Positions 22,776 to 24,247 of a stretch of 24,247 nt of DNA are shown here, one piece after another. Source of the stretch: CAYJAZ01 sp964370095 (GTDB lineage Bacteria > Desulfobacterota > Desulfovibrionia > Desulfovibrionales > Desulfovibrionaceae); the NCBI GenBank assembly GCA_964370095.1, contig CAYJHJ010000032.1, positions 1 through 24,247 of the forward strand, written 5' to 3'. The first letter of the stretch is position 1. Each line of letters begins with the position of its first letter. The notes below the pieces were generated by a model, which saw only the letters and a list, made by a program, of their open reading frames with translations, did no database searches and had not been told where the DNA came from. The position numbers and the translations under genes are program-made.

Positions 22776-24083
22776 ATGTTTGAAAAATTGTTTCATCTAA
22801 AAGAGCACAATACGAATGTGAGAACAGAAATCATTGCAGGTTTAACCACTTTCATGACAATGGCATATATCTTGGTTGTTAATCCAAGCATTTTGTCAGC
22901 AAGTGGCATGGACATGTTTTCTGTGTTCACAGCAACAGCATTAAGTGCTGCAGTTGCAACCGTTATTATGGCATTGTCAGCCAACTTACCTGTTGCACTA
23001 GCACCTGGAATGGGCTTGAATGCATTTTTTGCTTTTGTTGTTTGTGGGCACATGGGGCACACATGGCAATTTGCTTTAACTGCTGTTTTTATTGAAGGTA
23101 TTATTTTTATAATTCTTACTTTGACAAATGTTCGCGAAGCAATTATCAACTGTATTCCACCTGCTTTGAAAAAAGCAATTTCAGCCGGTATCGGTTTATT
23201 TATTGCTTTTATTGGTTTGCAATCAGCCGGTATTATCATTGATGATCCAGCCCCCTTGGTAAAACTTGGCAACATCACTTCTCCTTCAACTTTTCTCACT
23301 ATCATCGGAATTTTGTTTATAGGCATAATGCTTGCCTATAATGTTAAAGGTGCTTTGCTTTTAGGAATTATCATTACTACCTTAATAGGAATTCCTTTAG
23401 GCGTTACTTCTTTGGCAAATTTTGATGCTTCAAGACTTTTTTCAGTTCCATCACTTTCTCCTACTTTCTTACAATTTGAGTGGAATAGTATTTTATCTTA
23501 CGATATGTTTATTGTTGTTTTAACCTTCTTGTTTGTTGACTTGTTTGATACAGTAGGCACACTTATCGGTGTGGCAACAAAAGGTAATTTACTTGATGAA
23601 AATGGCAAATTGCCAAAAGTAAAAAATGCCTTTATGGCAGATGCTTTGGGCACAACTTTAGGCGCAATGCTTGGCACATCAACAGTAACTTCTTTTGTTG
23701 AAAGCTCAAGCGGTGTGGCTGAGGGTGGCAGAACAGGGCTTACAGCTTTAACAGTTGCTGTTATGTTTCTTCTTTCTTTGCTTTTTGCCCCAATTTTCTT
23801 GCTTGTTCCTGGGCAAGCCACAGCAGCAGCTCTTGTCATGGTTGGTATCTTCATGATTTCACCTATAAGCACCATTGATTTCACAGATTATGTGTATGGA
23901 ATTCCAGCCTTTTTCGCTATTGTTATGATGCCTTTGGCTTATAGCATATCAGAAGGTATTATCTTTGGAATGATAAGCTTTGTTTTTCTTGCCATAGTTT
24001 CAAAAAGAACAGAAGAAGTTTCACCTTTAGCCATTATACTTGCAATTATATTTGTGGCAAAATATATTTTTGTAAGGGTATAG
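22776..24083 (+). CDS. NCS2-family (AzgA-like) purine permease
   Basis: This 435-residue inner-membrane carrier probably imports adenine, guanine or hypoxanthine with protons. It has 12 or more hydrophobic segments. Family motifs are EIIAGLTTFMTMAYILVVNP (18-37), LAPGMGLNAFFAF (73-85), the central VDLFDTVGTLIGVATKGNLLD (about 254-274) and LGTTLGAMLGTSTVTSFVESSSGVAEGGRTGLTA (about 289-322, quoted in parts: TSTVTSFVESSSG, GGRTGLTA). The set is typical of the AzgA/PbuG/PbuO branch and not of uracil/xanthine carriers. Start ATG at 22776 follows GGAGGAG. It is divergent from the FecR-domain gene and precedes a tRNA gene. There is no recognisable purine riboswitch in the leader. Confidence 0.92.
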   Translation: MFEKLFHLKEHNTNVRTEIIAGLTTFMTMAYILVVNPSILSASGMDMFSVFTATALSAAVATVIMALSANLPVALAPGMGLNAFFAFVVCGHMGHTWQFALTAVFIEGIIFIILTLTNVREAIINCIPPALKKAISAGIGLFIAFIGLQSAGIIIDDPAPLVKLGNITSPSTFLTIIGILFIGIMLAYNVKGALLLGIIITTLIGIPLGVTSLANFDASRLFSVPSLSPTFLQFEWNSILSYDMFIVVLTFLFVDLFDTVGTLIGVATKGNLLDENGKLPKVKNAFMADALGTTLGAMLGTSTVTSFVESSSGVAEGGRTGLTALTVAVMFLLSLLFAPIFLLVPGQATAAALVMVGIFMISPISTIDFTDYVYGIPAFFAIVMMPLAYSISEGIIFGMISFVFLAIVSKRTEEVSPLAIILAIIFVAKYIFVRV

Positions 24084-24197
24084 TAAAAAATATCAGACTA
24101 GCATAGAAATTTGCTTCAATTTTTTAATTTTTTAATAAATATAAAATTTGGCTTGACCTTTATAAAAAATTGTGGCACTTTCTCAAAGTCTTAGTGT

Positions 24198-24247
24198 GCC
24201 GAGGTGGTGGAATTGGTAGACGCGCTGGACTTAGAATCCAGTACCAT
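24198..24247 (+). tRNA. tRNA-Leu (anticodon UAG), 5' part, cut by the window end
   Basis: GCCGAGG begins the acceptor stem, followed by TGGTGG, a D-loop with GGTAGA, and the anticodon arm CTGGA-CTTAGAA-TCCAG, which places UAG at the anticodon. The extra arm and T arm are beyond the window. TTGACC at 24153-24158 is a possible -35, but the expected -10 region (CACTTT) is poor. Confidence 0.93.

Noticed and set aside
22793..23326. 177-codon open frame opposite the purine permease
   Set aside because: A mirror of the conserved NCS2 coding sequence with no protein features of its own.
24170..24190. Sigma-54 promoter (TGGCAC) before the tRNA
   Set aside because: The -24-like TGGCAC has no TTGC element at the required distance.

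Overview
This is an AT-rich bacterial chromosome segment with features of a Gram-negative, motile organism. It carries outer-membrane barrel and periplasmic proteins, a chemoreceptor behind a flagellar-type (sigma-28) promoter, and Crp/Fnr and Fur-type control sites. Gene content and protein style, including RgpF-type glycosyltransferases with WYL..NP repeats, a CcdA-thioredoxin pair and an adhesin-type N-terminal domain, are most like Desulfovibrionales (low-GC relatives such as Lawsonia). That placement is an inference from memory and is not proven by any marker here.

Layout. (1) 1-4150: dnaA (minus) and ligA (plus) diverge from a 532-bp, very AT-rich spacer with DnaA-box-like 9-mers and short tandem repeats; it is a candidate replication origin. 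(2) 4157-6022: a methyl-accepting chemotaxis protein gene interrupted by ten Ns, with a near-perfect sigma-28 promoter. (3) 6109-11776: a surface-glycan type block. Two RgpF-like paralogues, one fused to a methyltransferase, flank a YbjQ-like gene and a KAP-family P-loop NTPase that is split by a frameshift. (4) 11807-14081: lipoamide dehydrogenase behind a small acidic gene that resembles the N-terminal domain of large type I secreted adhesins. (5) 14208-17162: catalase under a Fur/PerR-type operator, then a translationally coupled thioredoxin/CcdA pair. (6) 17197-22595: a TPR plus beta-barrel outer-membrane protein, a Crp/Fnr regulator with its own operator, a divergent SLC13-like permease, and a secreted FecR-domain protein with an Asp-rich tract. 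(7) 22776-end: an NCS2 purine permease and the start of a tRNA-Leu(UAG).

Working together: the CcdA/thioredoxin pair moves reducing power to the periplasm and the catalase removes peroxide, which fits an anaerobe coping with oxygen. The Crp-type regulator very likely represses itself and may control the divergent permease. The TPR-barrel protein and the FecR/beta-rich protein could form an export/cargo pair at the cell surface, but this is a hypothesis.

Two runs of ten Ns (5616-5625 and 6185-6194) are assembly joins. In both cases the flanking bases can be merged to restore one uninterrupted reading frame, so both genes are probably intact.
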